Below are positions 1 to 9,349 of a stretch of 64,000 nucleotides of DNA, in pieces; the first letter of the stretch is position 1; each line of letters starts with the position of its first letter. This stretch comes from Trichomonas vaginalis G3. Taxonomy: Eukaryota > Parabasalia > Trichomonadida > Trichomonadidae. The stretch is taken from positions 19,737,319 through 19,801,318 of the forward strand of contig NC_067206.1 of assembly GCF_026262505.1 (NCBI RefSeq), read 5' to 3'. Position numbers and translations under genes: made by a program. Below the pieces are notes generated by a model. The model did not search any database, was not told the origin of the DNA, and saw only the letters and a list, made by a program, of their open reading frames with translations.

Positions 1-304
1 AGCGAATGCAGAAAGCGACAACATTAAGGTGTATGGCAAGGGTGAAGTCCACGAAGCCCATATAAAACCTTCTGTTCAAACTGAAAAGTCAATAGAACCA
101 GAAGAAAAAAGCCAGATGTACTTTCAATAACGAACCAAGAGCTTATTGCAAAGTTCGTGAATTTCATTGAAAAACAAACCGAGTCAAAGAATCCTGACCG
201 CCAGTGAAAGAAGTTGAGACAAAAGAGAATGTACAGTTCATTGAAAATGTCAAGAAACAACTTCCACCACGAATGCCAAGAAGAAGAGTGAGAATAATGA
301 AGTA
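1..304 (+). pseudogene. Polinton copy A: small basic protein, 3' part
   Basis: This is the counterpart of the gene at 26935-27360 in copy B; the first part lies before the window. It ends in the same arginine-rich tail (PRMPRRRVRIMK). It is a fossil and looks broken. Function unknown; the basic C-terminus would suit a nucleic-acid-binding virion protein, which is inference only. Confidence 0.8.
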
Positions 305-332
305 AATAGATATTTTTATCTGAAGTAAATAC

Positions 333-1906
333 ATGCAGAACGAACAGCTAAACGAATTTACTCCAGCAGAGCATATTCATCAGATTCGCTCATATTTCGA
401 TATCATAGACAATGCAGTTCAAATTGGTGACACTAATAGAAAATATTCTGACGCAAAGATTCCATCACAACCTGGAACTGCTAAAGATAACACATGGGTA
501 ACATTCAATCTCTCACCTCCTGGTGAAAATATGTTGGACCTTTACAATACATTCATTACGTATAAAATGGAAGGTCAATTTATTGTAGATAAAGAAATTG
601 GTTCAGGTTCCAATAAAACAAACCCACCAGGATTTTGGATTGGTTTCGATGACGCTTTCTATGCAGTTGCTGGATATCAAATCCTTGCAAATGGTCGTAT
701 CGTATATTCTCAAGACAACGCAAGAGAAGAAGCATATATAACTTCAAACTCACAAACTACCGAACAAATAAAGAAAGTAGATGTTTTCTCAAAGACTCGA
801 CATGAAGATGTATGGAGTCATTCGGGAACATGCAGAACAGGACAAATTGTTAGTGGTCCAATTACAGCAGGAAAATCATTTGATTTTAAGCTTCGTTTAA
901 GAATTCCTGTTAGAAGATTCCTTCCATTAGAAGCTATTCGATTTATTCCAGCTTTTGCAGGAAACATTCAGCTTAAAGTAAAGTTCAGTAGCGACGCCTT
1001 ACAATGCACATCTATATCTGTAAATGATATCATTGCTTTCAATCCAACTCTTAAAGTTGCATTTGCTTCAGATTCAAATCCACCGACAAATAAATTTGTT
1101 CCATGGAATGAACCATTCACTATGATAACGAAGGCAGTAGAAGCTAGTGGAACAGTTACTATTACAACTGTAACCCAGCAACTATTTCGAACAAAGATGG
1201 ATTTTAATGAATGTTTCATTCATCCAAAGTCATTCTCTTTAGACCCTAACATTTATACAGAACTTGTAGAACATTATACAAACGAGGCTTTATGTTTTCC
1301 TGTTAAAGTTATGGATTGGATTCCTATGGACGGTTCATTCTCAAAGAATACAGATAGTTCAAGTGCAACATTTACAGCAGCTTATACGCCTATTAATGTT
1401 AAAAGTATTTGGGCACTATTTAGAAAGAAAGACAACTATTATGTTAATTTTGAGAACCCTAAGTTTAAATATCTTCAGCTTTCCATGGGAGCTTATGGAA
1501 ATATGCCTGCAGAACCGAAAAATCATATGGACCTGTATTTTATGAAATGGTTGCGAACGCCTGCAATACAAACAATGATATGATAGGATTTAATGAAGAT
1601 GTTATGAGGTCATTGGTGGATGATGGTAGTGTGGAACATAAATGGGATAGCTATGACAACACACATTTCTTATGTGGTTTTCCAACAGAAGTGGACTTTT
1701 GCTTCCAGCAAGGTCAAACATCTACTGCTCCAATAACATACAAATTGTCTGTTAAAGGACCTATTGAACTAGCAACTGAAAATGTACCAAAGCCACTTAT
1801 TGGATTTATGAGGGATTGTTGCTTTGCCATTCAGGTGCGTGCTAATGGCATCCCCATAATAAGATTAGATGACTATAACTTAGCTACGGACGACGGTGAG
1901 GAATAA
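333..1906 (+). pseudogene. Polinton copy A: capsid-type protein (probable major capsid protein)
   Basis: A gene of about 520 codons that begins MQNEQLNEFTPAEHIHQIRS and is rich in short beta-type segments (for example LPLEAIRFIPAFAGNIQLKV). Size, composition and placement near small virion-like genes fit the double-jelly-roll capsid proteins known from Polintons, although I recognise it by context rather than by a signature motif. The copy-B version is at 27388-28963. It is a fossil with about one break. The next gene begins about 30 bp downstream on the same strand. Confidence 0.6.
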
Positions 1907-1936
1907 AGGATGAACGTTTATTTTTAAAGCTTATAA

Positions 1937-2378
1937 ATGAGTTCTTCATCAAGCTCTCGTGAACCTTCACCATCTATGAAACAAACTTTACCAAACGATT
2001 ATGGAGCACCTATTGAATATTTCTTACGAGCTGCACAATGGCAAAGAGCAGTCTCACCAAGGTTAGGTGTTCCACCAGCTCCTGTCAAAAATAGCATTTG
2101 GTCAAGTCCTTATATAAGATATGGTCTCCCACTAGGTTTGCTAGCTACAGCAGGAGCAGTTATGATGTTGAAAAGAAATAAAGCAAATGTTGTAAATAAT
2201 ACTGAAGTAGCTGAAGTTAAACAAACTCCAACACCTTCACAAGCAAAAACCTTCAATGACTCCTGAACCTATGGAAGTACAAACTCCTGTTCAAAAGTCA
2301 ACTCCTAAACCGACTCCAACATTTAAACCAGAACCTACTCCTCAAATAAATCGTAAAACTCCTGTGTTTCCTTACTGA
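1937..2378 (+). pseudogene. Polinton copy A: small Ser/Pro-rich protein with one membrane segment
   Basis: It starts with a serine run (MSSSSSSREPSPSM) and has one hydrophobic segment (YGLPLGLLATAGAVMML) followed by lysines. It ends in a Pro/Thr/Lys-rich tail (TPKPTPTFKPEPTPQ). The layout is that of a single-pass membrane or membrane-active minor virion protein; this is inference. The upstream spacer carries the recurrent ACGTTTATTTTT motif of this element. It is a fossil with about one break; the copy-B version is at 28995-29448. Confidence 0.6.
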
Positions 2379-2426
2379 AAAAATAACGTTATTTTTATTT
2401 AATATTAAAATTTTTATTTGATTGAA

Positions 2427-2662
2427 ATGACAAATAAAGTCACTGAAGCAATGAAACAAAAGTTTTTGGTAGAATACATTAAATCAGGACGGTTCCAGAA
2501 GGTTTTTACATTCATACTATGAAGGATGGTAGAGTTCAGTTTAGAAAGATAAAGCAACCATTAGATAAAGAAGGAATTTTGAGAAAGATTAAACTTCATG
2601 AGGACAACATTGCTGAACTTAAGAAGAAGTTAGAAGAGTTGGAGAAAGGAAGAGAGTTATAA
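2427..2662 (+). pseudogene. Polinton copy A: short charged coiled-coil protein
   Basis: It begins MTNKVTEAMKQKFLVEYIKS and ends in a heptad-like stretch (LKKKLEELEKGREL). The copy-B version (29497-29733) looks whole. Function unknown. The end of the gene runs into the inner edge of the terminal inverted repeat. It is a fossil and looks broken here. Confidence 0.6.
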
Positions 2663-3329
2663 AGCAATGAATTCAACAGGGTGAGAAAAGAGGTGAAAAA
2701 AGAGGTGAGATCTCACCACTTCACCTAAATTTATTTTTGTGCTATGTTTTCATACGTGTGAGGGTGGTGATATCATTAATTTTTAAGTTTATTTTTAAGT
2801 TTATTTTTTATTTTATTTTTATATAAATGACGAAAACTATTGAGATAACAAACTACAACGGTCATGAGTTCAAGAATTTGTTCTTCGTTCCTCGTGAAAA
2901 TACATTCTATCAGATACGAGGGAGAAAGGGTAAAGTTAGTTTGAGCGTTTATGAAGGAATGAAGAATGGAAAGTTTATACAAGCATACGATACAAACGGT
3001 AAGCGTGTTTCATTAGCTTTGTCAAAACTTACAGGTATAAACTATGACAGTGATTTTGACCTATATGAAGAAGAAAGTGAGTCAGAAGATTATGAGCTGT
3101 TATGTGAAGCACAGCAATGGGAGGAGTTGCAATACTTTTGTAAGTGAGAACGTTTATTTTTTACATTAGTGAGGTGAAGTGGTTGGTGGCTTTGTAAATA
3201 TTTAAGGTTAAGTTAGTGTTGTTGTTTGTGTTGTAAAATATACGTTAACGGTTTTGTAAAGTGTCAAATTCACATATAATGGGTAAGGGGGCGCGCAGTG
3301 CCTCCGTACACTTGACTTGTATACTAACT
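2660..3329. repeat. Polinton copy A right terminal inverted repeat
   Basis: This region matches both terminal repeats of copy B (8605-9349 inverted, 29871-30615 direct). It includes the GGTGAGATCTCACC palindrome at 2704-2717, the small terminal-repeat gene and the outer end. The inner limit is approximate, because copy A lacks the extra block that lengthens the repeat in copy B. Several base differences from copy B show that the two elements evolve separately. Confidence 0.85.
2827..3147 (+). CDS. Polinton terminal-repeat protein, copy A (106 aa)
   Basis: A short protein opening MTKTIEITNYNGHEFKNLFF, with an acidic stretch near residues 76-92 and a fixed tail (CEAQQWEELQYFCK). Compared with the two copies in copy B, residues 1-70 and the tail are essentially unchanged, while the acidic stretch differs in length and sequence. 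Because the gene lies inside the terminal repeat, a full element carries it twice, at opposite ends and transcribed outward. Function unknown; a regulator or replication-accessory protein is possible. The reading frame looks whole. Confidence 0.75.
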   Translation: MTKTIEITNYNGHEFKNLFFVPRENTFYQIRGRKGKVSLSVYEGMKNGKFIQAYDTNGKRVSLALSKLTGINYDSDFDLYEEESESEDYELLCEAQQWEELQYFCK

Positions 3330-3369
3330 GTCATCTCGAAAATCGATTAACAAGACAATTTCCCAAACA

Positions 3370-3932
3370 TCTACATACAAGTAGATGATGGTAAACCCAT
3401 TAGAGTTGTTTTGCTATGATTCCTCCAATCTTATGATGAGAAAAATCATATCAAAACAGCTCTAATCGAACATTCTACACAGCTTAGCATCCAGCTAGTT
3501 CCAAGTAATGCGATTACAACATCAACGGCCAAAGCCTTTCAGAGTCCTTTAATCATTTCTTCTCATCTCAATGTGAAGTGGCCCCAAACGAACTACAAGC
3601 TGACGTTACAACGCATTACAACCCGGTTAATACGAGCATATACATTAGAGCTGCTTTGTTATGATCTCCCTCATCAATTGATGAGAGATCTCATTATGAA
3701 GCAGCTCCAATCGAACTAAAAACCTACATACAAATGAGTGAAAACAAATTCATTAGAGTTGTTTTGCTTTGATTTCTCTCATCAGAAGATGAGAGATACC
3801 AGAACAAAACAACTCTAATCAAACTTTCTACACAACTCAGCACAGTATCAATGCAAAGTAATGCGTCTGTATCGTTAACAAGCAAAGTTGTTTCGGGTCC
3901 TTCCATTTTGGAAGAATTCGGAACAACTTTGC
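3370..3932 (+). repeat. Repeated 68-nt hairpins with compensatory changes
   Basis: Three hairpins of exactly 68 nt lie at 3399-3466, 3644-3711 and 3752-3819. Each has a 5' arm beginning ATTAGAG, a short loop, and a 3' arm ending in a near-complement. A fourth shorter hairpin (GCAAAGTTG...CAACTTTGC) is at 3882-3932. The first and third hairpins sit in a longer composite unit of about 180 nt repeated with an offset of 353 nt. Differences between copies tend to preserve pairing. No open reading frame fits. Function unknown: a structured RNA family or a foldback repeat. Confidence 0.75.
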
Positions 3933-4156
3933 GAATTGATAGTGTAAACCCATATACATGAAAGCGTGCATGCATAAAGACAGGTATTGTCAGCAATGAC
4001 TACCTGCCCAGCTATGAGTGATCAGAGAATTACCATCTCAGGCTTTTTGAGAACGTTTCAGCCAGGACCCTCGTATGTTGACTGTGAGAAAGGCATCCTT
4101 TATCTGAAATAGATGCTTTTCCAACAATCAAATTCGAAGATCTTCGACGTTGTTGT

Positions 4157-4240
4157 AAAAAGAGAAGGAGAAGGAAAGAAGAGGAAGGAGAGGAAGAAGG
4201 AAAGGAAAAGAAGAAGAAGAAAAAAGAAAAAAAAGAAGGA
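4157..4240 (+). repeat. 84-nt uninterrupted purine tract
   Basis: Every base from 4157 to 4240 is A or G, mainly GGAAGAA-type units. Such mirror-like purine runs can form triplex DNA; no gene covers it. Confidence 0.9.
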
Positions 4241-4270
4241 CATATTAAATATAATGCGCACTTAATAGTG

Positions 4271-4296
4271 CCGAGGCGGCGGAGCCGCCGAGGCGC
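4271..4296. repeat. Short GC-rich palindrome in AT-rich DNA
   Basis: The core CGGCGGAGCCGCCG (4277-4290) is a near-perfect hairpin in an otherwise AT-rich region. It sits just downstream of the purine tract. Nothing coding is seen between 3330 and 5650. Confidence 0.7.
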
Positions 4297-4435
4297 GATT
4301 TTTTTGACCCTATATTACCGCACGGCAATGTTTTTCTCGATTTTGTACAGCCCTATCTTAATGAGAAATAAAGTATATTAGAGGAAGTTTAGAAATATTT
4401 TGATATTGATATATTAATATAATGAAGTATTCGAA

Positions 4436-4933
4436 CAAAGGAGTTTACAATTACAATATACTATGACAGTATATTGTAATTGTAAACTCCTTTGGAAAAA
4501 CAAATTTCGAATGTGACATTCGTGCCACAAAGTGAAAGCTTTTCTCGAAAGGAGTTTACAAATGCAATATAATAGGATAGACTATTGCATTTGTAAACTC
4601 CTTTCGAGAAACAAATTTCGAATGTGACATTCGTGCCACAAAGTGAAAGCTTTTCTCGAAAGGAGTTTACAAATGCAATATAATAGGATAGACTATTGCA
4701 TTTGTAAACTCCTTTCGAGAAACACATTTCGAATGTGACATTGAAAACAAAAACCGCACCAAATTCACGATTTGTGCCCATATTTGCAGGGTCTTATCAC
4801 TAGACCCTGCAAATATGGGCACAATCCGAGAATGTTGCTTTCGATGTCGCATCGAAAACAAAAAGTGCACGTAATTCACGATTTGTGCCCATATTTGCAG
4901 GGTCTTATCACTAGACCCTGTAAATATGGGCAC
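4436..4933. repeat. Tandem palindromes, two families
   Basis: Hairpins with arms of about 20-30 nt lie at 4436-4494, 4544-4609 and 4655-4719. They share GGAGTTTACAA arms, and the last two belong to a tandem unit of 111 bp. Two further hairpins at 4774-4822 and 4885-4933 share GTGCCCATATTTGCAGGGTC arms with the loop TTATCACT. Because the repeats are palindromic, several frames stay open by chance; I see no codon pattern supporting a gene. Confidence 0.85.
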
Positions 4934-5082
4934 ACTTCGAAAAATTACAATTCATTATTTGAATCAGATTTAATGTAATCATATATATTTGAAATAAACT
5001 AACACATATACTATACAACATCTGTACATATATTCATTAGTATATTTCCACAAAATTCATATAATTTGGGAAAAATGAAAAG

Positions 5083-5373
5083 AATGTGCGTGATGTTCTG
5101 TCTAAAACATAAATAGATAGCACATCACGCACACTCAAGACATAGTAAAGACGTCCTATAAATATGAACGTCTTTACTATGACTTCACCCCGGGATAACC
5201 TCGATGCAAGGAAAAGTGGAGCAATCCACACAATTGCTCCACAATTCAAGTTCATGTAAGGATAGAATATTAAATATTCTATCCTTACATGAACTATTCC
5301 TTGCTTCGAGGTTTTAGTTTTAGATTGTGCGTGCCATCCAATCCTAAGCACAAACGGATTGCATGGCATGCAC
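5083..5373. repeat. String of five unrelated palindromes, one nested
   Basis: Hairpins: 5083-5132 (TGTGCGTGATG arms), 5142-5180 (CATAGTAAAGACG arms), 5199-5314 (CCTCGATGCAAGGAA outer arms) enclosing 5216-5242 (GTGGAGCAAT) and 5247-5295 (AGTTCATGTAAGGATAGAAT), and 5327-5373 (GTGCGTGCCATCCAATCC). The arms of different hairpins are unrelated. No gene is seen. Confidence 0.8.
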
Positions 5374-5928
5374 ATATATACCATAAGAATGATATCACAC
5401 GAATTTTATTACCATAATACGATTTTTTTGGTTTAATAAGATGAGATTTAAAAAACTCAGCTATACTCATTTTGTTGTACAAAATATATATCAATCATAT
5501 AAAAACCTAATAATATTATTCCGTTTTCTGAAAATATTTTATATTTATTGAAATTCGTGAAATATCTTGATCAAATTTCATAATTCTCACAAAAACACAT
5601 TGAATTCATATGAGCATAGTTATGTAAATATATGATATAGTAATTATCTCATACCGAAATGGCTCACTAAAAAAGTGACATTTTTGGCGCCAATAATTTT
5701 ATTTTTCTGATTCTTTCTATTTAGATATATTTATTTAATATTCATATTCCTTTATATTGCCTCATATTATTTCCCATTTTTAATCATATTATACAAATCT
5801 TTAATAATTTTTAATGTTTTGAGCTTCAAAATCTTGTTCTAACTATTTTCATTCATATATCATAGAAAAAATTAAAAAGTTTTTTAGAAATAAAAATGTT
5901 TGTATGTAAAGTATTGAAAATATTCTAG

Positions 5929-6087
5929 ATGAGAAGACATTCTCCAGAAGAGATTGATATTGATTGGCTTTGTGAAGCCACCACAAAATCAAATAATGGA
6001 GTTAAGTTAACTGATATTTGCGCGAAAGCTAAAATAAATCATGAAGGCAGAGTTATATATAATCATACTATCTTAAAGTATTCCTAG
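5929..6087 (+). CDS. Short open frame inside the inverted-repeat element (52 aa)
   Basis: It begins MRRHSPEEIDIDWLCEATTK and continues GVKLTDICAKAKI. The composition looks protein-like rather than random (balanced charges, a helix-turn-helix-like stretch), but the frame is short. It may be the remnant of the N-terminal DNA-binding part of a transposase. Not recognised; low confidence that it is expressed. Confidence 0.3.
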   Translation: MRRHSPEEIDIDWLCEATTKSNNGVKLTDICAKAKINHEGRVIYNHTILKYS

Positions 6088-6281
6088 AAATTTCCAAAAT
6101 TAACCGAAATATAACTGTACAGAATTACTATTTTCGAGATAAAATTCATATGGAAATACTAATTCATAACGCTTTATGTTATATAAAATTTAATTTATAA
6201 AAATTTCAAAATAAATCAAATTTAACACAATGAATATAACTGCAATCGAGGTTTTTGACGATTGATTCTTACGAGAAGTTT

Positions 6282-6520
6282 TCCAAACTTTGAGTTAATG
6301 TCTTGACATTAACTCAAAGTTTGGAAGTCTAATAAGGGGAATTGTAGGCTATGAGGTACTGATTATATATCAGTGCCTCATAGCCTGCAATTCCCATTAG
6401 AAATCGGAGAAATTTTGTCCACATAACTTATGATGCGGACAAAGTTTCTCCCATTTCTACTTAGAATGAAAGGGCAAGAGGTATATAGGTACACTATATA
6501 TCTCTTGCCCTTTCCTTCTT
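6282..6520. repeat. String of four unrelated palindromes
   Basis: Hairpins at 6282-6328 (TTCCAAACTTTGAGTTAATG arms), 6337-6396 (GGGAATTG.AGGCTATGAG arms), 6409-6450 (GAGAAA.TTTGTCC arms) and 6466-6520 (AAAGGGCAAGAG arms). They are joined by short linkers, two of which contain TTAGAAA/TTAGAAT. The string lies inside the 5652-6693 element. Confidence 0.8.
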
Positions 6521-7030
6521 ACCTAAAGACTTCCAATCTTATTTTTTTCCCCAATTTTTCCCCTAAATTTAAATCTTATATAATATAAATAAAATGCATA
6601 ATATCAATCACAAAAATTAATGTTTATTTTTTTAATTAAAATTGCCGCGCTATTTAAGGTTATCTGTCACTTTTTTTGTTAGCCATTTCGGTACGAAACA
6701 TATATGATATAGTAATAAAAATTGTATATCTCAATTTCGTTTCAAATCTGAATGTGATGCTCAAAGCATATAAGAGATAGAAACTTATTAATTGTGAAAT
6801 ATGTGGGTACTAGACAAGTGTATTTTATCTGTGATATTATCTCAAAATTTGATAAGATATCAAATAATAACTTACACAATATACTTCAAGACTCAAAAAA
6901 TAATATAAAAGCAGAACCTTATAGATGAGTTATGATATATTGCCGTTTCAGTTTTTAATTTTATCCAATATTCGCAAAGTACCCATTTTTGCAGTAACCG
7001 CCGCCACTGCAAAAAATTTGGGTTCGACCC

Positions 7031-7036
7031 TCATTT
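7031..7036 (+). promoter_or_regulatory. Initiator-like TCATTT before the transposase
   Basis: TCATTT matches the Trichomonas initiator consensus TCA(+1)YTW. It lies 5 bp before the ATG at 7042, the usual distance for this lineage, and so supports 7042 rather than the upstream ATG at 6925. Confidence 0.5.
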
Positions 7037-7041
7037 TGCTC

Positions 7042-8238
7042 ATGGAATTCATCACCGATATCAACATCTTATCACCAATGCAGAAGTTCATTGTTGAACA
7101 GCGCCTCGCAGTAGATGACACAGGTGAGCATACCACCTATGAAAAGATAAGAGCTGCTTTCGAAGAAAAAAAAATGAAGTTAGGTTATCCTGATGAAAAA
7201 GTTTTATATAAGAATAATATTACAACCTGTTTATTAGATATCGCGATGGGCTACAGGTGGGAAAAATCTGCAAGTCTCGGAGGAAGACGCTTTTACCTGT
7301 GTCCAAAAGACGATTCCGATTTATGCGACGAGATTCGTGCAGATAATGCTAAAGGACAGTTACTTGACAGAGAAGAGATCGCCGAGCTTGCTCCGTATTA
7401 TAAAATGAAACGACTGAGTACAGCTTTCAAGTTCCTGTCTTCATGTGACTGCGATCTTGAAACTCCCAGCCTTCAGTGGGTCAGTCTTTTCCTTGACCGA
7501 CATGAGATCCCCTACAGGAAGGTCAGGGAAATTGAACCAAAACGATACTTTGCCTGCCCAGGAGAAGAAGTTATGGCTTATCATCAAGGGGTCAAGAATC
7601 TGATGATTCAATTTGCTCGCCAGTGTATCTATAACATGGATGAGTTCATGTTGTCTTGCCTTAAGGCAAGGAATGCGGCATGCCCCAAACATGTTAAACA
7701 ACTGATTTCAAAGGGTGTTCCTGGATTGCCGTACATATCGGCACTCCTCTGCCATAATATGGATGACGAGGCTGTTCCATCGTTTTTTGTGCTTCCTGGA
7801 TTGAGGAATCTTCCATTAGAGTTGGACGAGTTTTCCAAATCATGTGAAGCCTTCTTTGCTTCCTCACCCAAGGGATGGGCTACTCGGGAGATCTTCCTTT
7901 TATGGACATTTCACTTAACCGAGTATTTAGAGAGGCATAGGAAGCAGATGTGTGAGGAGCTAAGAGATCGCGATACTCTTCTGATTTTGGATGGAAACAT
8001 GTCTAGGGAATGTCCATTAGCACTCTCAATACTCAGACTCCACAGAGTGCATGTGTACATATTTCCAAGTCACTGCACGCATGTTTACCAGCCATTCGAT
8101 ATTGGCTTGGCTGGTAACGTGCGTAAGAAGTTCTCGAAGTACTATAGAGCCAAACTTCAAGAGCTTGAACAAGATACGAGACCTCATATTATTACGCAGG
8201 TTAGGTACAGCGCAATCAAATTGTTAATTGTGGCTTGA
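7042..8238 (+). CDS. DDE transposase of a pogo-like element (398 aa)
   Basis: It cuts and joins transposon ends. The acidic triad is visible: D200 in NMDEF, D317 in LILDG, and D353 in THVYQPFDIG, the typical DDE_1 (pogo/jerky) arrangement with 35 residues between the last two. The N-terminal part contains a probable helix-turn-helix region. The open frame extends upstream to an ATG at 6925, but that part lies outside the left terminal repeat, so I take the ATG at 7042. The C-terminus is short after the third D; the gene ends about 70 bp before the right end of the element. Confidence 0.8.
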   Translation: MEFITDINILSPMQKFIVEQRLAVDDTGEHTTYEKIRAAFEEKKMKLGYPDEKVLYKNNITTCLLDIAMGYRWEKSASLGGRRFYLCPKDDSDLCDEIRADNAKGQLLDREEIAELAPYYKMKRLSTAFKFLSSCDCDLETPSLQWVSLFLDRHEIPYRKVREIEPKRYFACPGEEVMAYHQGVKNLMIQFARQCIYNMDEFMLSCLKARNAACPKHVKQLISKGVPGLPYISALLCHNMDDEAVPSFFVLPGLRNLPLELDEFSKSCEAFFASSPKGWATREIFLLWTFHLTEYLERHRKQMCEELRDRDTLLILDGNMSRECPLALSILRLHRVHVYIFPSHCTHVYQPFDIGLAGNVRKKFSKYYRAKLQELEQDTRPHIITQVRYSAIKLLIVA

Positions 8239-8604
8239 CAATCTTGGGTCATTTCCATTTTTTTTTCTATCGTTCAAAAAATTTCCAAATTTTTTCTGCC
8301 AAAAATGGTATTTCGAGATTGGAGATATCTGGAGCCATATTCACAGCGGCATTTGTCTTAACCTTGTGTATATGAGCAAGTATTCGTTTTTTGCGGGTGT
8401 TGACTGCTTATATAACCTATCAAATTTTGAGATTAGGGGAAATAGGTTTAATATTTAAGGGATGGATAAAGCTTGTCTTTGTTAGTAGTGTTGAGATATT
8501 TGTTTGGGTAAAAGAGATTTGTGAGTGAAGAATTTGATTTGCATCAAAGTGCAAGAATGGATATGGTATGTATTTAATGTGTCCATATTGGTTAGATATG
8601 TGGA

Positions 8605-9349
8605 AGTTAGTATACATAACAAGTGTACTGAGGCACTGCGCACCTCCTTACCCTTGTTATGTGAATTTGACACTTTACGAAACCGCTAACGTATATTTTA
8701 CAACACAAACGACGACACTAACTTAACCTTAAATATTTACAAAGCCGCCAACTACTTCACCTCACTAACGTTTTCACAAACGACTTCACTACTGTAAAAA
8801 ATAAACGTTCTCACTTACAAAAGTATTGCAACTCTTCCCATTGCTGTGCTTCACACAATAGTTCATATTCTTCAGTATCGCTGCTGTCACTCCAATCGTC
8901 AGAGTCAAAGTCACTGTCAAAATAAATGTATGTAAGTTTTGACAAAGCTAATGAAACACGCTTACCGTTTGTATCGTATGCTTGTATAAACTTTCCATTC
9001 TTCATTCCTTCATAAACGCTCAAACTAACTTTACCCTTTCTCCCTCGTATCTGATAGAATGTATTTTCACGAGGAACGAAGAACAAATTCTTGAACTCAT
9101 GACCGTTGTAGTTTGTTATCTCAATAGTTTTCGTCATTTATATAAAAATAAAATAAAAAATAAACTTAAAAATAAACTTAAAAATTAATGATATCACCAC
9201 TCCCACACGTATGAAAACATAGCACAAAAATAAATTTAGGTGAAGTGGTGAGATCTCACCTCTTTTTTCACCTGTTTTTTCACCCTCTTGAATTCATTGC
9301 TTTATAACTCTCTTCCTTGGTTTCTTTTTAGTTGCTTTCTTCACGTCTG
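8605..9349. repeat. Polinton copy B left terminal inverted repeat (745 bp)
   Basis: It pairs with 29871-30615 over its whole length with very few differences. It contains the terminal-repeat gene, the GGTGAGATCTCACC palindrome (9247-9260) and the last codons of the gene at 9294-9821. Confidence 0.93.
8811..9137 (-). CDS. Polinton terminal-repeat protein, left copy (108 aa)
   Basis: It is the same protein as at 30083-30409, with one visible difference near residue 70 (LTYIYFDSD against LTNIYFDSD). It differs from copy A in the acidic stretch (SDFDSDDWSDSSDTEE). It is transcribed outward toward the element's left end. The frame looks whole. Function unknown. Confidence 0.75.
   Translation of the reverse strand: MTKTIEITNYNGHEFKNLFFVPRENTFYQIRGRKGKVSLSVYEGMKNGKFIQAYDTNGKRVSLALSKLTYIYFDSDFDSDDWSDSSDTEEYELLCEAQQWEELQYFCK

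Larger units (their letters stand above)
1..3329 (+). mobile_element. Polinton (Maverick) copy A, right part only
   Basis: This is the right-hand part of a Polinton whose left part lies outside the window. It is nearly identical in sequence to 27064-30615 of copy B, apart from small gaps and a block of about 220 bp that only copy B has before its right terminal repeat. It ends in the same inverted-repeat terminus (ending ...TATACTAACT at 3329). Parts seen: the tail of a small basic protein, a capsid-type protein, a small membrane protein, a short coiled-coil protein and the terminal-repeat gene. It is a fossil with several breaks; the close match to copy B suggests a young insertion. Polinton identity rests on the polymerase, integrase and ATPase of copy B. 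Confidence 0.93.
5652..6693. mobile_element. Inverted-repeat element, about 1.04 kb
   Basis: The left end reads TACCGAAATGGCTCAC... AAAAGTGACA and the right end is its imperfect inverse (TGTCACTTTT... AGCCATTTCGGTA), giving terminal repeats of about 29 bp. A perfect 17-bp direct repeat (ATATATGATATAGTAAT) flanks it at 5628-5644 and 6700-6716, 6-7 nt outside the ends. The interior holds a very short open frame and a palindrome string, and no recognisable transposase. It is a non-autonomous transposon by appearance. Confidence 0.7.
6982..8308 (+). mobile_element. Tc1/mariner-class (pogo-like) DNA transposon, 1327 bp
   Basis: The left end CCCATTTTTGCAGTAA and the right end TTCTGCCAAAAATGG are imperfect inverted repeats. 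Each is bounded by TA (6980-6981 and 8309-8310), the expected target duplication of this superfamily. The interior is less AT-rich than its surroundings and holds one transposase gene with a complete acidic triad. It appears structurally complete. Confidence 0.85.

Noticed and set aside
3067-3147. LxCxE-type retinoblastoma-binding motif in the terminal-repeat protein
   Set aside because: The sequence ELLCEAQ lacks the final Glu at the required position.
3399-4933. Possible CRISPR array
   Set aside because: Repeats are hairpins with diverging sequence and uneven spacing, no cas genes, and the genome is eukaryotic.
4461-4978. Overlapping open frames with repeated peptides on both strands
   Set aside because: They are read through palindromic repeats; the frames stay open because each arm mirrors the other, and no initiator or protein-like composition supports them.
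6925-7041. Upstream start of the transposase frame
   Set aside because: The first 39 codons lie partly outside the transposon's left end and before the initiator; the ATG at 7042 fits better.
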